From contig NZ_JBMLSD010000259.1 of the NCBI RefSeq assembly GCF_049240685.1, positions 1 to 64,000 of the forward strand: DNA of 64,000 bases, read 5' to 3'. The position numbers and the translations under genes were made by a program. Under the pieces are notes generated by a model. The model made no database searches and was not told the DNA's origin. It saw only the letters and a program-made list of their open reading frames with translations. Below, piece after piece: positions 53,501 through 61,294 of this stretch. This DNA comes from Flectobacillus sp049240685 (GTDB lineage Bacteria > Bacteroidota > Bacteroidia > Cytophagales > Spirosomataceae). Every line of letters begins with the position of its first letter. The stretch's first letter is position 1.

Positions 53501-54735
53501 TCCTCGAAACGGTAGAGGGATGTCAGTATACGACTTCTCCTATTACCCTTTTGAAAGTAGCAAGTACCCAATTAAACATTGAACCTCCCGTCATAAAATG
53601 TGAAGGAGAAACAGTTACTTTAACCCTAAATCAAACGCCAACAGGAACAGTGCTTTGGAGCACAGGAGCAACCACTCCTACTATCAACGTTCAATATGCT
53701 GGTACATACAGTGTAACGGTTACATCGTTGGATGGGAAATGTAATAATTCAGCTCGTACAACTGTTACTTTTAGGGCAAGCCCAAGAGTAAGTGTTGTAG
53801 GACCATCTTTCTTATGTATAGGAGCTACCCCTGTACAACTACGTGCCACGCCTGCGGGAGGTACATGGAGTGGCTCGAGCACAATCAGCGCAACAGGTTT
53901 GTATACACCTGCAACTTTTATAAAAACAGAAACTATTAGCTATAGCTATACCCAAAATGGTTGTACAGGAAAAGGAAGTACAAATATTTCGACCGTGGCT
54001 AAGCCTTATGTAGATTTGGGCGAAGATGTTGTTTTTTGTAAAAACTCATCCGTCATCATTGGTATTCCAACAGACCCTAACTGGACTTTTAGATGGAATA
54101 CTGGTGAAAGTACGCCGCAAATCTCCCCAACCAGATCTGGCAATTATACCTTATTGGTTTCAAATGGTGCTTGTAATGCCAACGATGATATCAATGTAAA
54201 TATCCTCCCTATCCCTTTTAGTAGCCTCAAATCGGAGGTTCCATTATGTCTAGCAGATGGAAATGAACTAGAGCTAGATCCAGGGAATGCAGGAAACACA
54301 TGGAGATATGAATGGACACCTACTGGCGAGACTTCCCAAAAAATCAAAGTTTCTTCAGTGGGTAATTATACCGTTCAGATAACAAACCAAGAAGGTTGTA
54401 GTATCAAAGCAAGTACTTGGGTGTATGACTTATGTGTGCCAGATATTATTGTTCCCAATATCTTTACCCCAAATAATGACGGATATAATAATACTTTCAA
54501 AATTTTTCCTAGACATATTTTAAAAGAAGGTTTTTCGCTAAAAATCTACAACCGTTGGGGCGAATTGGTATTTGTATCGTATGATTGGGAGGATGAATGG
54601 GATGGTAAATTTAGAGGTGTTTTGGCACCACCTAATAGCTATGCTTGGGAGATAACCTATCGCCCCGAATATCCTGAGCCAAACGTAGGCACTCCACTAC
54701 AAGTAAAACGTGGTGCAGTAACAGTGGCGTGGTAG
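50509..54735 (+). CDS. Large secreted protein with PKD/Ig-like domains and type B T9SS sorting domain
   Basis: A 1408-residue exported surface protein. A signal peptide (LLIWIVCNNGMGQ end) is followed by a PKD-like domain (SVSWNFGD and GTYTVTLTRNEA, about 60-110). A propeller-like region of about 215-570 starts YWYFGQGAGILFQNG and has SDGKNVY, SPDGNSLYTSL and IGPDGKIYMA. It is followed by a string of Ig-like/SprB-type modules with the recurring pattern LWSTGATTPTINVQYAGTYSV. The last about 95 residues (IFTPNNDGYNNTFKIFPRH, then IYNRWGELVF and WDGKFRG) are the gliding-motility-associated type B C-terminal sorting domain. The cargo should cross the outer membrane by T9SS and likely acts as an adhesin or matrix protein. 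The repeats are diverse, not identical. Confidence 0.93.
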   Translation: MLNFGKTYLHFLHILFGQLLIWIVCNNGMGQTTSNPDYIAVKNLCLSECSDSTAATQFRDLHTSKATSVSWNFGDPTSGNKNTSTRLNPAHLYNTPGTYTVTLTRNEASGPAVYTKVITINQPPRPFYLGNDPSQQDTTICKGDKLKLDPYRTGGAEPQFKYLWFPKGDTTQTILADSTTCYSVQVTDTLTGCSAENKLNVKLCVPPPPQPPKEYWYFGQGAGILFQNGEPTADDNGKTDSMEGVAGITDPKGNTIFYSDGKNVYRTDGTLMPSVSSSIPLAGSSSATQGVVIVPVPSCKGCQSTYYVFTTTDVNGNKQLTYSIVDMRRDGGLGKVIEKNIPLDTNSTTESIASVYVPKDSTYWVVSHDYGDSTYRMYRVTKNGVSISKTISIGAKIDSVGKAQGYLKFSQDGTKMAYVVPGPDRNYVEIYDFADSTGEISNKKVIDLGKAPPTLYGAEFSPDGNSLYTSLTAGVTTLPPADPSIKSQLLQFDLTSKDSATISLSRKLIDSTATQNFGALKIGPDGKIYMAVQGSTHLAVIGQPNIILQTGSKVDTLEYNRRGFDLAGKLSQLGLPNNTTVNPDQDQQSGISVGDTCLGSPTQFQANHLCGEKLKNTKTLWKVYKGPAPQQGQPETSSPVATLGGTGSDRDLQVSTTLSEPGLYHVTVTMANRCKSDTTLPAQEFTIKPMPNPDLGNDIQLCEASTTLDSKNTVPNSRYFWIKDGGLLSDTLSTLNVTQSGTYKVLVESNGCIKEDEVKVVLAQSPPFALTDTTICQNSSIVLNAAIPSLNNSTTYLWSTGARTPSITVSTTGLYKVTATTLVGTVPCVVSDEIQVTARPKATFTARTTNPTACNAQDGAISLVNFSPLDTYNFIWKKNGTTIPSLRGSSISALGAGIYQVSISSPNTCYQTADYNLQPTRLPNAIITTQSSPVTCLTDGSITINLGATNQFIPAKYVLLQKVNDVFSQIGTGDMSGIFIKDKTYQIANLGVGTYQIVLETVEGCQYTTSPITLLKVASTQLNIEPPVIKCEGETVTLTLNQTPTGTVLWSTGATTPTINVQYAGTYSVTVTSLDGKCNNSARTTVTFRASPRVSVVGPSFLCIGATPVQLRATPAGGTWSGSSTISATGLYTPATFIKTETISYSYTQNGCTGKGSTNISTVAKPYVDLGEDVVFCKNSSVIIGIPTDPNWTFRWNTGESTPQISPTRSGNYTLLVSNGACNANDDINVNILPIPFSSLKSEVPLCLADGNELELDPGNAGNTWRYEWTPTGETSQKIKVSSVGNYTVQITNQEGCSIKASTWVYDLCVPDIIVPNIFTPNNDGYNNTFKIFPRHILKEGFSLKIYNRWGELVFVSYDWEDEWDGKFRGVLAPPNSYAWEITYRPEYPEPNVGTPLQVKRGAVTVAW

Positions 54736-54904
54736 CAATGAGTGAATTAGTGAATTGTGAATGAGGGATTATTTACATGTCCAGCATTTTATCATCAAAA
54801 AAGCGGTCGAAAAACAATTTTCGACCGCTTTTTTGATAGATATCTGATTTTTAAGTTACTGAATTAGGGAGCAATCACTCATTCACAACTCACTCATTCA
54901 TAAC
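54735..54904. repeat. Convergent 3' region with end-motif inverted repeat and terminator
   Basis: GTGAATTGTGAATGAG (about 54754-54769) is matched by the complement of GTGAGTTGTGAATGAG on the right side (about 54874-54889), one change in 16. Inside sits the terminator 54795-54836. Confidence 0.65.
54795..54836. terminator. Bidirectional terminator between the T9SS cargo gene and trpA
   Basis: Stem TCAAAAAAGCGGTCGAAAA / TTTTCGACCGCTTTTTTGA, 19 bp, loop ACAA. Confidence 0.9.
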
Positions 54905-55681
54905 TTATTCTCCTTTTACTGATTTTACAAAAGCACTAATATCAGCTGATAAATCTTTTGCTTCTGTCACAACTTTGATAAATGCACTACCAATAATTGC
55001 ACCTGCTGCGTGCGATGATGCTTTTGTGAATGTAGCGTTATCCGAAATACCAAAGCCAATCAAACGAGGATTTTTCAAGTTCATGGCATTGATACGACTG
55101 AAGTAAGCCTCTTGCTCATCAGAAATACCCGATTTTGCTCCTGTAATACTTGCCGAAGATACCATATAGATAAAGCCTTCAGAAATAGCATCGATATGAC
55201 TAATACGGCTTTCTGAAGTTTGTGGCGTAATTAAGAAGATATTTAAAATGCCATATTTCTCAAAAATTGCTTTATAATCCTCTTCATACACGTCGGCAGG
55301 AAGATCTGGCAAAATCAAACCATCCACTCCTACTTCTTGGCATTTTTTACAAAACTCCTCAATCCCAAACTGCAATACTGGATTGATATAACCCATCAGC
55401 AAAATTGGTACTTTGATAGCTGGACGAATGCCAGCAAGTTGTTCAAACAACAACTTTACACTCATTCCATTATCCAAAGCTACTTGATTGGCATGTTGAA
55501 TTGTCTCACCATCCGCAACTGGGTCTGAGTAAGGCATTCCGATTTCTACTAAATCAGCACCGCTCTCGTCCAAAGCCTTCAAGATGATTGTTGTATCGTT
55601 GAGTTGTGGATAACCCGCTGTAAAATAAATATTGAGTACGTTATTTTTCTTTTGTTCAAAAAGCTGAGTAATACGATTCAT
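54905..55681 (-). CDS. trpA: Tryptophan synthase alpha subunit
   Basis: Cleaves indole-3-glycerol phosphate and passes indole to TrpB. The 258-residue TIM barrel shows the catalytic Glu46 in LVEIGMPYSDPVADG and Asp57, and the phosphate loops GFGISDNATF and GAIIGSAFIK. The ATG at 55679-55681 (MNRITQLFEQKKNNVL) is used; the longer frame to 55711 is rejected. The gene is separated from trpEGDCFB by about 10 kb and inverted. It lies 69 bases behind mpl on the same strand and so is probably co-transcribed with it, outside the reach of the trp attenuator. Confidence 0.95.
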   Translation of the reverse strand: MNRITQLFEQKKNNVLNIYFTAGYPQLNDTTIILKALDESGADLVEIGMPYSDPVADGETIQHANQVALDNGMSVKLLFEQLAGIRPAIKVPILLMGYINPVLQFGIEEFCKKCQEVGVDGLILPDLPADVYEEDYKAIFEKYGILNIFLITPQTSESRISHIDAISEGFIYMVSSASITGAKSGISDEQEAYFSRINAMNLKNPRLIGFGISDNATFTKASSHAAGAIIGSAFIKVVTEAKDLSADISAFVKSVKGE

Positions 55682-55750
55682 GATTGTATAAAAGTTCAAT
55701 AAGTACAGCAAGCGAACGTTCTGTTCATCTTCCCAAACTGTACCATAATT

Positions 55751-57112
55751 TTACGAAAGTATTTGACTAGATAATTCTTTGAAATCCAGACCATCAAAGG
55801 TCCCCGACGACATCATCAGTAAGTTTGAGCCGCGCCATCGCTTGCTCAAAAGGAAGGTCTTCAGAGACTGGTTATCAGTAAATACTTCGAGATTGCTGTT
55901 CGCAAAATTTGCTTTAACTTCTTCTACACTAAGCGCTGGCATCTTTTTGTGTTCAAGGGTTTTAGGACTGAAATATACAACTGCGGTATCAGCTCCGTCC
56001 AACTTGTGAGCATACTCTTTCAAGAAGTTTTTGTTCAAACTACTAAAAGTGTGTAACTCCAAGCAAGCTACCAAATGACGGTTGGGATACTGTCCTTTGA
56101 GCGCTTTGGTTGTCGCCTCCACCTTAGATGGTGCATGAGCAAAATCACGATAAAACACCGTTTCATCGTTTTGTCCTACTAGCTCTAAGCGCTTGGCAGC
56201 TCCTTTAAACGAAGCAATTGCTTCATAAAACTGCTCATCTTCGATACCAATCTGGCTTAGTATCAAGCGTGCGCCATTAAGATTTTTGAGATTATGCTCT
56301 CCAAAAACCTCGATTGCTAGTTCTTTTTTATCAGGTAATTGTAAAAAAGTCTTTCCATTTCTCACCACCGCAGGGTGAGCTTTGTAGGCATATTTCTGAA
56401 TATCAGCATATTCTTTTTGACCCAGTGTATTTACCAACGAATCTGTTTCGTCATAAATCAAGCTACCAGATTTTGGTAAATCTTGCGCCAAGAGTTCAAA
56501 CTGATGCACATAGTCCTCAAATTGAGGATATACATTGATATGATCCCAAGCAATTCCCGAAATCAAAGCTACGTGCGGGTGGTAGTGCAAAAATTTTGGA
56601 CGGCGATCAATAGGTGACGATAGGTATTCGTCGCCTTCAATCACAATCACAGGAGCATCCGAAAGTTTGGCCATAGTCTCAAAGCCTTCGATACGAGCAC
56701 CTACCAAATAATCAAATTTGCGATTGTGGTATTTCAACACATGTAAAACCATTGACGTAATCGTAGTTTTACCATGGCTACCAGCAATCACCACTCTTTG
56801 CTTATTTTGGCTATTTTGATAAATAAATTCAGGATATGAGTAAATTTTCACCCCCAATTCTTGGGCTTTCAACAACTCAGGATTGTCTACTCTGGCATGC
56901 ATCCCCAAAATTACACAATCCAAATCTTCTGAAATCTTCTCAGGGAACCAACCAATTTCGACTGGTAATAAGCCACAAGCTGCCAATAAGCTACGTGAAG
57001 GCTCATATATTTCATCGTCCGAACCAGTAACTAAATAACCATTATTATGCAGATCGATAGCTAAATTGTGCATCGCTGCCCCCCCAATAGCAATAAAGTG
57101 AACTTTTTTCAT
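55751..57112 (-). CDS. mpl: Mpl-type UDP-N-acetylmuramate ligase (murein tripeptide recycling)
   Basis: A MurC-like cytoplasmic ligase that attaches recycled L-Ala-D-Glu-DAP peptide to UDP-MurNAc. The 453-residue protein starts VHFIAIGGAAMHNLAIDL (Mpl-type GGxxM), has the ATP loop GSHGKTT (111-117), GDEYLSSPIDRRPKFLHY (Mpl-like), GIAWDHINVYP and the C-terminal DFAHAPSKVEATTKAL. The last, HAPSKV in place of MurC's HHPxE, and the overall length favour Mpl over MurC. The first gene of an mpl-trpA transcript. Confidence 0.85.
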   Translation of the reverse strand: MKKVHFIAIGGAAMHNLAIDLHNNGYLVTGSDDEIYEPSRSLLAACGLLPVEIGWFPEKISEDLDCVILGMHARVDNPELLKAQELGVKIYSYPEFIYQNSQNKQRVVIAGSHGKTTITSMVLHVLKYHNRKFDYLVGARIEGFETMAKLSDAPVIVIEGDEYLSSPIDRRPKFLHYHPHVALISGIAWDHINVYPQFEDYVHQFELLAQDLPKSGSLIYDETDSLVNTLGQKEYADIQKYAYKAHPAVVRNGKTFLQLPDKKELAIEVFGEHNLKNLNGARLILSQIGIEDEQFYEAIASFKGAAKRLELVGQNDETVFYRDFAHAPSKVEATTKALKGQYPNRHLVACLELHTFSSLNKNFLKEYAHKLDGADTAVVYFSPKTLEHKKMPALSVEEVKANFANSNLEVFTDNQSLKTFLLSKRWRGSNLLMMSSGTFDGLDFKELSSQILS

Positions 57113-57509
57113 AAAATTTTAACTCGAACTTTCCAGTTCAAAACATTGTTCGTTAAAAAGATTGTGGTTTTGGATTTGCTATGACTTTTCCAAGAAACTA
57201 ACTAACTGATAATGAATCATTTTCAAGAAAATCCATGGATTACTCACTTGAATTATTTATCGATACAACTCTTTGATAATCAAATAATTTGACAGAATGA
57301 TTTTATCAAATTGTGAAATAAAAATAAATCCAAATTAGATTCTTGCAAAGGTCATACTTTTATTGCACTTTTGCACGTTTTTTATGAGTAAACTCCGCAA
57401 GTCGATTTTCGTTAGTAAAATTTCTTGCGGTTTTCGTTTCTTAAGACGAATACTCACAAACTTAAATAATTTCGAACATAAAAACTCGCTTTATGCTTTT
57501 CGCAGTAGG
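57113..57509. other. Divergent intergenic region mpl/arginine decarboxylase, 397 bp
   Basis: AT-rich. An open frame upstream of the decarboxylase (from 57363, ATG at 57384) could extend that protein by 42 basic residues but is judged leader sequence. A TTGCACTTTTGCAC direct repeat lies at 57362-57375. No complete promoter was found. Confidence 0.35.
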
Positions 57510-58991
57510 ATGAAAAATTACATTGACCTCATTGACCAGACGATTGAGTTTCCAACTCTTGAGTTCAACATTGACGAAAACAACGAATTAATGTTCAACA
57601 ACGTACCGTTGATGGACATCATAAAACAATACGGAACTCCGCTAAAAATCACGTATTTACCCAAAATTGGTGAGCATATCGAAAACGCCAAGCGCATGTT
57701 TAAGAATGCTATCAAAAAGTACAATTACAAGGGAAATTATACGTATTGTTACTGTACAAAGTCTTCGCATTTTAGATTTGTGGTCGAAGAGGTTCTGAGT
57801 CATAATGTTCACCTCGAAACATCCTCTTCTTACGATATTCCTATTATTCGCAAGCTATATGATGAAGGTAAGATTTCAAAATCTACCTATATCCTTTGCA
57901 ATGGCTACAAGTTGCCTTTATATACTCAATACATCAGTGAGCTGATAAATGAGGGCTTTAATTGTATTCCTATTTTGGACAATCTCAAAGAAATTGATTT
58001 TTATGATAAATCAGTAACTGCCGAGACGGTCAATTTGGGTATCCGCATTGCCACTGATGAAGAGCCAGATTTTGCTTTCTATACTTCGCGTTTGGGGCTT
58101 CGCTACTCTGATGTGATGGATTTGTATAAAAACAAAATTCAGAACAGCAGCAAATATAAGCTCAAAATGTTGCACTTCTTTATCAATACTGGTATCAAAG
58201 ATAGTGCTTACTATTGGTCAGAATTGAGCCGCTTTATTTACAAATATTGTGAAATGAAAAAAATCTGCCCAGATTTAGATTCTATCGACTTGGGTGGTGG
58301 CTTGCCGATTCAAACTTCATTGCAATTCAATTACGATTACCAAGCAATGATTGACGAAATCGTCGAATCTATTTCATGGATTTGTAATAAAAACAACGTG
58401 CCTGTTCCAAATATCTTTACAGAATTTGGTTCATATACCGTTGGCGAAAGTGGTGCTGTTTTATACGAAATCATTGACCAAAAACTCCAAAATGACAAGG
58501 AATTATGGTACATGATTGATGGTTCGTTTATTACTCAATTGCCAGACTCTTGGGGTATGAACCAAAAATATATCATGCTTCCTGTAAACAACTGGGGCTC
58601 GCCTTATCAAAAAGTAAACTTAGGTGGTTTGACTTGCGACTCGATGGACTTCTATAACACCGAAGCGCATAGTTCAGATTTGTACTTGCCAATTTTTGAA
58701 GAAGGTCAAGAGCGTCAATATGTTGGATTTTTCCATACAGGTGCCTACCAAGAGTCTCTAGGCGGCTATGGAGGTATTCAGCACTGTTTGATTCCTGCAC
58801 CAAAACACGTATTGGTGGATCGTCTTGAAGATGGTACTATTACCACACAGTTGTTTGCCTCAGCGCAAGAAAGTCATGGTATGCTTAATATTTTAGGTTA
58901 TGGTTCTACCGAAAAAGCAGAAGCACAAGCAACTGTACTAAGTCAAGAAGAAGTAAAACACGCTGAAAATCTGTCTCTTATCGAACAATAA
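57510..58991 (+). CDS. speA: Arginine decarboxylase (fold III PLP enzyme)
   Basis: Probably decarboxylates arginine to agmatine for polyamine synthesis. The 493-residue protein has an alanine-racemase-type barrel with the PLP Lys in YCYCTKSSHFRFVVEE. VHLETSSSYDIP and DLGGGLPIQTS follow, and the C-terminal barrel carries CDSMDFYNTE with the catalytic-type Cys-Asp. In Bacteroidota this family, shorter than E. coli SpeA, is annotated as arginine decarboxylase; the substrate is by family, not proven here. The ATG at 57510 (MKNYIDLIDQTIEFP) matches the N-terminus I remember for the family. No speB-type gene is adjacent. Confidence 0.85.
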   Translation: MKNYIDLIDQTIEFPTLEFNIDENNELMFNNVPLMDIIKQYGTPLKITYLPKIGEHIENAKRMFKNAIKKYNYKGNYTYCYCTKSSHFRFVVEEVLSHNVHLETSSSYDIPIIRKLYDEGKISKSTYILCNGYKLPLYTQYISELINEGFNCIPILDNLKEIDFYDKSVTAETVNLGIRIATDEEPDFAFYTSRLGLRYSDVMDLYKNKIQNSSKYKLKMLHFFINTGIKDSAYYWSELSRFIYKYCEMKKICPDLDSIDLGGGLPIQTSLQFNYDYQAMIDEIVESISWICNKNNVPVPNIFTEFGSYTVGESGAVLYEIIDQKLQNDKELWYMIDGSFITQLPDSWGMNQKYIMLPVNNWGSPYQKVNLGGLTCDSMDFYNTEAHSSDLYLPIFEEGQERQYVGFFHTGAYQESLGGYGGIQHCLIPAPKHVLVDRLEDGTITTQLFASAQESHGMLNILGYGSTEKAEAQATVLSQEEVKHAENLSLIEQ

Positions 58992-59109
58992 TTTTGTGGA
59001 TATTAGAGTTTAAGCTTGAGAGATATTTGTATTTTTGTAGTTATATGACTTTTATAGTTTTATCTGTATAAAATACATCATTGGTATCAACTTTATAAAA
59101 TTATATCTC

Positions 59110-59241
59110 ATGAAAAGAGCTACAGTTATTTTGGTTTTGTTGGCAGTAGTAGCAATAGCAACCTCTTGTGGTAGAAAAAACAACTGCCCTGCTTACGGTA
59201 CTACAAGCATCGACAAGCCAGCTTACAAAGGTCGTAACTAA
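59110..59241 (+). CDS. Small lipoprotein, 43 residues
   Basis: A short gene: MKRATVILVLLAVVAIATSC then a 23-residue mature peptide (GRKNNCPAYGTTSIDKPAYK and a few more). The lipobox is ATSC (Cys20). Short lipoproteins with a CPAYG motif recur in Cytophagales; function unknown. A terminator follows 17 bases after the stop, which supports a real transcript. It is too short for common ORF callers. Confidence 0.75.
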   Translation: MKRATVILVLLAVVAIATSCGRKNNCPAYGTTSIDKPAYKGRN

Positions 59242-59257
59242 TCATTGCGGCATTTTC

Positions 59258-59298
59258 AAAACCTCTGTTTCTGTTAAAAATAGAAATAGAGGTTTTTT
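59258..59298 (+). terminator. Terminator of the small lipoprotein gene
   Basis: Stem AAAACCTCTGTTTCT / AGAAATAGAGGTTTT with one G-U pair, followed by TTC. Confidence 0.85.
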
Positions 59299-59405
59299 CA
59301 TTATTGACTCAGCTGAACTACACATTCATTTGCCGACTAGCTTCGCCTTCAACACTAATAGTAAAAAATACTTACGTTAGGGAACAAAATATCATCAGAT
59401 AGATG

Positions 59406-59450
59406 TTTGCAATATTGTTGCATTGTATTAATTTTGCAACAGTATTACAA
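59406..59450 (+). promoter_or_regulatory. MerC-gene promoter with two overlapping Zur/Fur-like boxes
   Basis: TTTG (59406-59409), 19-base spacer and TAATTTTG (59429-59436) make a full Bacteroidota promoter. Two 6-5-6 imperfect palindromes lie on it: TTGCAA-TATTG-TTGCAT (59407-59423) over the -33 element, and TTGCAA-CAGTA-TTACAA (59434-59450) over the -7 and start region. Binding there should block transcription. A zinc-sensing Zur is the natural candidate by family context, not proven. Confidence 0.72.
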
Positions 59451-59452
59451 TT

Positions 59453-59839
59453 ATGCATCACTCTCATTCACATAACGAAACACCCATCGAGAAAGTAGGA
59501 TTCTATCTTTCGGTCATCTGTGCGATTCATTGCATTGCTACTCCTGTAGTAATGACAGTTTTGCCTTATTTGGGAAGTAGTCTTTTTCATAATCATTCTT
59601 GGGAAATTTGGTTTATTGGAGCAAGTGTTGCTTTGGCTGGCACATTATTAATTGCGGACTATCGCAAGCATCATTCTATTGTACCTTTGACCTTATTGCT
59701 TGGAAGTTTAGCCGTAAAAGGTATCGAACTCTTATGGACCGGCGAACAGTATGAATTTTTGACAGGATTCGTTGGTGCGATTTTGATTGCTTCTGCTTAT
59801 TATTTCAATTGGAAAGCAAAGGCAAGTTGTTCGTGTTAG
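59453..59839 (+). CDS. MerC-domain membrane protein
   Basis: A 128-residue inner-membrane protein with four hydrophobic segments and a His-rich start (MHHSHSHNE). The MerC motif is CAIHCIATP, with the Cys pair in the first membrane helix. A Cys pair also closes the protein (ASCSC). MerC was named for mercury uptake, but in Bacteroidota without mer genes these proteins probably handle zinc or another metal. The two Zur/Fur-like boxes directly before the gene fit this. The leader would be only about ten bases long. Confidence 0.85.
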   Translation: MHHSHSHNETPIEKVGFYLSVICAIHCIATPVVMTVLPYLGSSLFHNHSWEIWFIGASVALAGTLLIADYRKHHSIVPLTLLLGSLAVKGIELLWTGEQYEFLTGFVGAILIASAYYFNWKAKASCSC

Positions 59840-60028
59840 AAGTTAGGTAAGTGAGTTTTGATTGAGCCAATGAGTGATTATATTAAGAGATATATTCTCG
59901 TAGTAGAGACGCAATGATTGCGTCTTATGCTGAGTAAAAATCTAGTAAAATAGCATTAAAAAAGCGGTCGGAAAATTATTTTCGACCGCTTTTTTATTAC
60001 ACTCAATTAGGGATAAAGCATCAATTAC
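59840..60028. repeat. Convergent 3' region with family-C palindrome and terminator
   Basis: GTAGAGACGCAATGATTGCG and the next bases (about 59903-59925) copy the palindrome at 7832-7857, followed by the terminator at 59958-59995. Confidence 0.7.
59958..59995. terminator. Bidirectional terminator after the MerC gene
   Basis: Stem AAAAAAGCGGTCGGAAAAT / ATTTTCGACCGCTTTTTT with one bulge; nearly identical to the terminator at 54795-54836. Confidence 0.9.
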
Positions 60029-60418
60029 TTACTTGGTTACGCACAAGCCATTCACGCAATCTACTGTTGGAATGGACATAATGGCACAGTCTGATACTCG
60101 ACTATATTTGATATTAAGCTGGCGTTCGTATTCGGTATAATCATTGATTTTTTGAGTCAAAACCTTTTCATCTACCTTTCCGACCGAGTATACGATAAAC
60201 TGAGTAGGGCCACCACAAGCCTTCGAGCCCATCGACATTACACGGCATTCGTCGCCAGCACATGCTTTGTTTTTAGCATAATCTTTGATTTCGGCTCCCA
60301 TTTGGGTTAATTTTTGATAATCCATTTCCTCTTCTGTCAGACCATCCTCCCCTAATCCGCTTTTGGAACAGCTCCACATAAGGCTTCCAGCTAGCGCAAA
60401 CATCATTAACTTTTTCAT
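60029..60418 (-). CDS. Hypothetical Cys-containing lipoprotein
   Basis: A 129-residue protein with signal peptide and lipobox MWSC (Cys17). The mature part has several further Cys (NKACAGDECRVM, GSKACGGPT, VSDCAIM, VDCVNGLCVTK), likely in disulphides. I do not recognise the family. The ATG at 60416-60418 is chosen; the upstream extension overlaps the neighbouring gene. It lies 41 bases behind another small lipoprotein gene, so the two probably form an operon. Confidence 0.65.
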   Translation of the reverse strand: MKKLMMFALAGSLMWSCSKSGLGEDGLTEEEMDYQKLTQMGAEIKDYAKNKACAGDECRVMSMGSKACGGPTQFIVYSVGKVDEKVLTQKINDYTEYERQLNIKYSRVSDCAIMSIPTVDCVNGLCVTK

Positions 60419-60458
60419 AGCATTTATTTGTTTGTAGTTTATTACTGTTTTGAGGTTT

Positions 60459-60968
60459 TTACTTACTTTTAATAGTGGCCACTTCAACCATCAATTTTTG
60501 ATGTGAATCAATCATGTCATCCAATCGCCATGCTTTCAAGGATTGACTTGTTTTGACTTGAACATATAACATTCCACCATCGGCACAGCCCGGGCAACCT
60601 ACCGTCTGAATAGCCTGTCCATTATCGTTGATAGCCCTCAAATGGCTTTTTATTTTCTGAACAATTTGTTCGGCCTTTGCTTTTTCTGTAGAACTTAATT
60701 TATACCCTTGAAAACGATAGTTTTCAGCATTTTTACAATAAGCATTACTTGTATCGGCATATAACTGATCGCCTGCATACAAATATAGCCCTGTGGTGCG
60801 ACAGCCCCAACCTAAACCAACATTACCGAAAACAATGTATTCACTCAGATCATTTTTGGTCAAATCAATCGTTTGATTTTTGAGTACATCCGAGTCTACA
60901 ATGCTACTTGAACTCGAAGCACAACCCAAAACACTAAGTATGATTGATACTATCAGTAGATTTTTCAT
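60459..60968 (-). CDS. Hypothetical lipoprotein
   Basis: A 169-residue protein with signal peptide and lipobox VLGC (Cys16), then a Ser-rich linker (ASSSSSIVDS). The mature domain contains GNVGLGWGCRTTGLYLYAGDQLY and TVGCPGCADGGMLYVQVKT, including a CPGC motif. I do not recognise the family. It is the first gene of a probable two-gene lipoprotein operon. Confidence 0.65.
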   Translation of the reverse strand: MKNLLIVSIILSVLGCASSSSSIVDSDVLKNQTIDLTKNDLSEYIVFGNVGLGWGCRTTGLYLYAGDQLYADTSNAYCKNAENYRFQGYKLSSTEKAKAEQIVQKIKSHLRAINDNGQAIQTVGCPGCADGGMLYVQVKTSQSLKAWRLDDMIDSHQKLMVEVATIKSK

Positions 60969-61294
60969 AAGTAAAACAAGTTATAATTTAATGGAATATT
61001 AGTAATTGGTATAGACTTTAGGCTGTAATCGGCAAAATATATCTATTGTTACAAAAAAACGATTTGGCCATCTTTGCCTGTTGCCTTCAATACAAAACTT
61101 AAATCTAATACAGCACTCATATTTAAGTAATCGTGCAGAATTACATTTAAGTTTTGTGTTTAGGGACAAGGCAACAGGCACAGCGTGTTAAAATGTTTTT
61201 ATTAACCACAGCTATGCTTTTTCCCAAAGCCCACCGCCGAAAGCCGATACCTGAAAGCCTAAGCACAATCTTAAACTTTATTTTGTCCATTAAC
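60969..61294. repeat. Intergenic region with a leftward copy of repeat family A, 326 bp
   Basis: About 61110-61290, read on the reverse strand, matches the copy at 4665-4815: GGCTTTCAGGTATCGGC, TTTCGGCGGTGGGCTTTGGG, AACATTTTAAC, GTGCCTGTTGCCTTG and CTGCACGATTACTTA. A second shorter inverted part lies at about 61060-61105 (CAAAACTTAAATC against ATTTAAGTTTTG). Frames that cross it are by-products. Confidence 0.7.

Noticed and set aside
57363..57509. N-terminal extension of the arginine decarboxylase
   Set aside because: The extra residues are basic and low in complexity, and the family begins at the MKNYIDLIDQT-type start; treated as leader.
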